Shown here: in pieces, positions 61,655 to 64,000 of the stretch
How the letters are laid out: every line of letters starts with the position of its first letter
Position numbering within the stretch: the first letter of the stretch is position 1
Assembly: GCF_001921865.1 (NCBI RefSeq)
Contig: NZ_MSCT01000024.1
Coordinates: forward strand, 62,001 to 126,000
Direction: 5' to 3'
Length of the DNA stretch: 64,000 nucleotides
Origin: Pseudomonas chlororaphis
GTDB taxonomy: Bacteria > Pseudomonadota > Gammaproteobacteria > Pseudomonadales > Pseudomonadaceae
Translations under genes and position numbers: made by a program
The notes under the pieces: generated by a model
Told to the model about the DNA's origin: nothing
The model's database searches: none
What the model saw: only the letters and a program-made list of their open reading frames with translations

Positions 61655-62383
61655 TCAACCCAGGGTAATTGCCGAACGCTGGCTGTACAGCGCGTCCACT
61701 TCTTTCTGCAGCGAAGCGACTTTCTCGTTCATTTTCATAATGCTCATGTCCACCTGTTTGATCTCCGCGCCGGCGCCCTGGGAGCGTTCCATGTCGGCCA
61801 CCTTGGCGTACTCGGTCACCTTGTTGCGCATGTTGCCCAGATCCTTGCGCAGGCGGGCGATGTTCTGGTCGATCTCGGCGATCTGGGTTTGCGCCCGGGC
61901 CTTGTCCAGCCTCTTGTTGGCCATGTCCTGCTTGATCTGGGCGATGCGCGCCTGGTCGTCCTTGATCACTTGCTGGGCGGTAGCGGTACGGGTGATGACG
62001 TTCTGGGTGTCCTGCTGGACGTCGGCGTTCATCTTCTGCAGGCGGGTGCTGGTGTTGGCGTACTCGCTGCGGCGCTGGTCCAGGTAGTAGTTGGCGCCCA
62101 TGGCCACGCCACAGGCGGCGATGCCCGCGGCGACGGCGCAGACCGCCTTGTTGTTGCTGTTGGACAGCGCGCAGCTCAGGATGCCGACGCCGGCGCCGAC
62201 GGCGCAGGCCTGATAGCCGGACTTGCTGAAGAACTGCGCGTCGTTGCCCTGGGTCAGGCGCGGGTCGGCGCCGTCGCCGCCGAGCATGGAGCTACCGGTA
62301 CTGGCGCAACCGCCCAGCAGCAGGCTGGCGGCGAGGGTGAAAGCGATCTGTAGCTTGAAGCGAGTCCAAAGGCTGCGCGACAT
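61655..62383 (-). CDS. Coiled-coil lipoprotein with hydrophobic segment
   Basis: 242 residues from ATG 62383, preceded by CAGGAGCACCAC. Lipobox LGGC at the end of the signal. A Cys-containing hydrophobic stretch (ACAVGAGVGILSCALSNSNNKAVCAVAAGIAACGVAMGANYYL) could insert in a membrane or be disulfide-bonded. The C-terminal 140 residues form a long coiled coil. No family recognised. Second gene of the operon. Confidence 0.8.
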   Translation of the reverse strand: MSRSLWTRFKLQIAFTLAASLLLGGCASTGSSMLGGDGADPRLTQGNDAQFFSKSGYQACAVGAGVGILSCALSNSNNKAVCAVAAGIAACGVAMGANYYLDQRRSEYANTSTRLQKMNADVQQDTQNVITRTATAQQVIKDDQARIAQIKQDMANKRLDKARAQTQIAEIDQNIARLRKDLGNMRNKVTEYAKVADMERSQGAGAEIKQVDMSIMKMNEKVASLQKEVDALYSQRSAITLG

Positions 62384-62434
62384 GGTGGTGCTCCTGGTTA
62401 ACGGTGTTGGCGTTTTTAGCGCTGTTGGCATTTC

Positions 62435-63973
62435 TTATTGGGTCACCGACTTGCAGCTTTTCAGCCAGGCCTCGGTGTCGATCTTCTGTTTTTGCAGGAA
62501 GGCTTTCTGGTTGGCCCAGTGGGTGCGCAGGTACGGCTTGAGGTCTTGCAGTTGCTTGTTGCGCGAGATGATCTCTTCCATCACCGGCACTTGCGGCTCG
62601 ATCAGCGGCTGGCCGTACAGCGACGCCGACTCCACCAGGCTGCTGGCGTAGTAGCGGCTGAGTTTGTGCAGGCGGTCCTTCTGTTCGTCGAGCTTGCCCT
62701 TGCGCATGTCGCAGGTGCTGTCCTTCTCGGCCGACTCGCAGTTGAGGGCGTAGTTTTTCTGCAGGAAATCCACGTACTGGCCGTCGTCGAGCATCTTGGT
62801 GCACAGGAAGGCGCCGAGGTTGAGGCTGGCGCGGATCGCCTGGTCGCGGGTTTCTTCCTGCTGCTGGTTGCTGGCGCGCAGCTGGTTTTCCAGGGCCTGG
62901 AGCTTTTCCTTGAGGGCCTTGTCCTCGACGCCCGAGGCCAGGGTGCCCAGGGCCTGGGCGGTACCCGGTGCCGAAGGGGCGGCGGCGCCGGTGCCGAGCT
63001 TCTTCCAGCTGCTTTCGATACTGGCCACCCGGTCGCGGGAAGTCAGGGTCGGCGACACCAGGGCCAGGCGCAGGCCGGTGGTCTTGTTCTTCACCTGGCC
63101 GTCGCTGTTGTAATAGGGCTCTTCCTTGCGCAACGAGGTGCGCAGCTCGGCCTGGGAGGTCAGGTAGTTGCCGCCGCGCACCACATAGCCGCCGGCCTGG
63201 CCGTGCTGGCGGTCGAGCTTGTTCAGGCGGAACGGCTCGAAGATCATTTCGTCGGCGTTGCCCAGCATGTCGTGCAGGCCCAGGGGGTTGGGTTTTTGCA
63301 GGCCGGTCAGTTGCAGCTTGCCGTTGGACGATTGCGCGCCGGCAAACCATTCGTAGGCATTCAGGCCTTCCGGCATCGGGTAGCGTGTATCGCGAAACTC
63401 GGCGGTGCCGACCTCGATCCCGCCGCGGGCGGCGAACTCCCACTCGACCTCGGTCGGCAGCCGCAGGAAACCCAGCGCGCCGTCTTCCTTGGGCAGCTTG
63501 TCGGCGGCGTTCTTGCGTAGCCACAGGTTGTATTTGTCCGCCGCTTCGACGGCCTGGACCCAGCTGATGGCCACTTGCGGCAGGCGCAGCTTGGTCGAGG
63601 CGGTGGGGCAGGTTTCCTCGGTCAGGGCGGCGTATTGCAGCTGGCTCATCTCGTACTTGGCCAGCAGGTAGTAACGCGATTTTTCGCTCTTGGCCCCGGT
63701 GAAGCTGCCGGCGATGAAGGTCGGGCGGGTCTGCTCGACGTAGCCGTACTCCGAGCCGTCCTGGCCGATGTTGGTCGGGTAGTCGTCCAGCGGCCCGGCC
63801 ACCGGAATGAACACCTTGCGAAACACCATCGAGCCTTCGCAGGGCATGGGCAGGACCACGTCGTTGTCCTGGGGCATGGGGTTGTAGAACTTCTCTTCCC
63901 AGCCCGCGGCCGAGGCGTCGAGCAGGTAGCCCAGGCTCAGGGGCAACAGCCAGCCGAAACGTTTATAGCTCAC
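62435..63973 (-). CDS. SUMF1/formylglycine-generating-enzyme-like exported protein
   Basis: 512 residues from GTG 63973, after GGAGAG. A signal peptide (to about ASA) precedes the SUMF1 fold (about 40-305): LAKYEMSQLQYAALTEETCP, LPQVAISWVQAVEAADKYNLWL, FLRLPTEVEWEFAARGG, NPLGLHDMLGNADEMI and YVVRGGNYLTS. The copper-binding Cys pair of true FGE near the end is not visible, so it is likely a binding rather than catalytic version. The C-terminal 200 residues are helical and Cys-containing. It may be preceded by more genes beyond the window. Confidence 0.83.
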   Translation of the reverse strand: MSYKRFGWLLPLSLGYLLDASAAGWEEKFYNPMPQDNDVVLPMPCEGSMVFRKVFIPVAGPLDDYPTNIGQDGSEYGYVEQTRPTFIAGSFTGAKSEKSRYYLLAKYEMSQLQYAALTEETCPTASTKLRLPQVAISWVQAVEAADKYNLWLRKNAADKLPKEDGALGFLRLPTEVEWEFAARGGIEVGTAEFRDTRYPMPEGLNAYEWFAGAQSSNGKLQLTGLQKPNPLGLHDMLGNADEMIFEPFRLNKLDRQHGQAGGYVVRGGNYLTSQAELRTSLRKEEPYYNSDGQVKNKTTGLRLALVSPTLTSRDRVASIESSWKKLGTGAAAPSAPGTAQALGTLASGVEDKALKEKLQALENQLRASNQQQEETRDQAIRASLNLGAFLCTKMLDDGQYVDFLQKNYALNCESAEKDSTCDMRKGKLDEQKDRLHKLSRYYASSLVESASLYGQPLIEPQVPVMEEIISRNKQLQDLKPYLRTHWANQKAFLQKQKIDTEAWLKSCKSVTQ

Positions 63974-64000
63974 GCAGACTCTCCGCAGGTTGGATGCTGA

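Noticed and set aside
59661..63973. Assigning the VWA/SUMF1 operon to a T6SS together with tle1
   Set aside because: No structural T6SS gene, kinase or FHA gene is present, and the loci are over 50 kb apart; kept only as a resemblance.

Overview
The window is high-GC gammaproteobacterial DNA. Gene order and protein sequences point to a Pseudomonas chromosome, probably of the P. fluorescens group. The recG-oxyR-exbBD-tonB, spoT-rpoZ-gmk-yicC/rph, crc/pyrE, argB-algC-dut-coaBC/radC, rpmB-rpmG, dadR/dadA-dadX-pauR and xpt-rep blocks follow the standard Pseudomonas arrangement. I saw no rRNA, tRNA, CRISPR array, transposase or prophage gene.

Positions 1-7000 are accessory. A Tle1-type type VI secretion phospholipase effector (DUF2235, GFSRG serine motif) sits inside a tandem array of at least seven DUF3304 lipoproteins. 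Two lie upstream (the first cut by the window edge) and five downstream, and they are presumed periplasmic immunity proteins. Most junctions use the same device: the 3' end of one gene supplies both the ribosome-binding site and an out-of-frame ATG for the next, with a 13- or 16-base overlap. The effector and an unrelated exported protein at the end of the array are joined the same way. The paralogs are mosaics of exchanged segments, and base composition shifts inside the effector gene. This is the most interesting part of the window.

Positions 7000-31700 are mostly core genes: SCP2-like protein, YbaK-HDOD fusion, recG, oxyR, exbB-exbD-tonB, an SDR oxidoreductase, a lipoprotein, ridA, spoT, rpoZ, gmk, yicC, rph, DUF4870, crc, pyrE, argB, algC, dut, coaBC, radC, a peptide-binding protein, rpmB and rpmG. 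Positions 31700-45500 hold polyamine and amino-acid catabolism (cupin, kauB/pauC-like dehydrogenase, pauB-like oxidase, dadR, dadA, a RidA paralog, dadX, pauR), with an MFS transporter, a phospholipase D lipoprotein, a MocR regulator with a divergent DUF1127 gene, a YkgJ protein and cytochrome c5. Positions 45600-56950 hold an acetyl-CoA hydrolase/transferase, xpt, rep, a GGDEF-EAL phosphodiesterase, a MATE pump, a LysR regulator and a chemoreceptor.

The last 7 kb is again accessory in character. It has a secreted PI-PLC-like protein, a membrane-only ABC protein divergent from a TetR regulator with two clear palindromic operators between them, and a four-gene operon (SUMF1-like protein, two coiled-coil lipoproteins, membrane VWA protein) that probably continues past the right edge.

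REP/REPIN palindromes of one family (core GTAGGAGCGAGC..GCTCGCGAT) occur at nine places, all between genes and seven of them between convergent genes.
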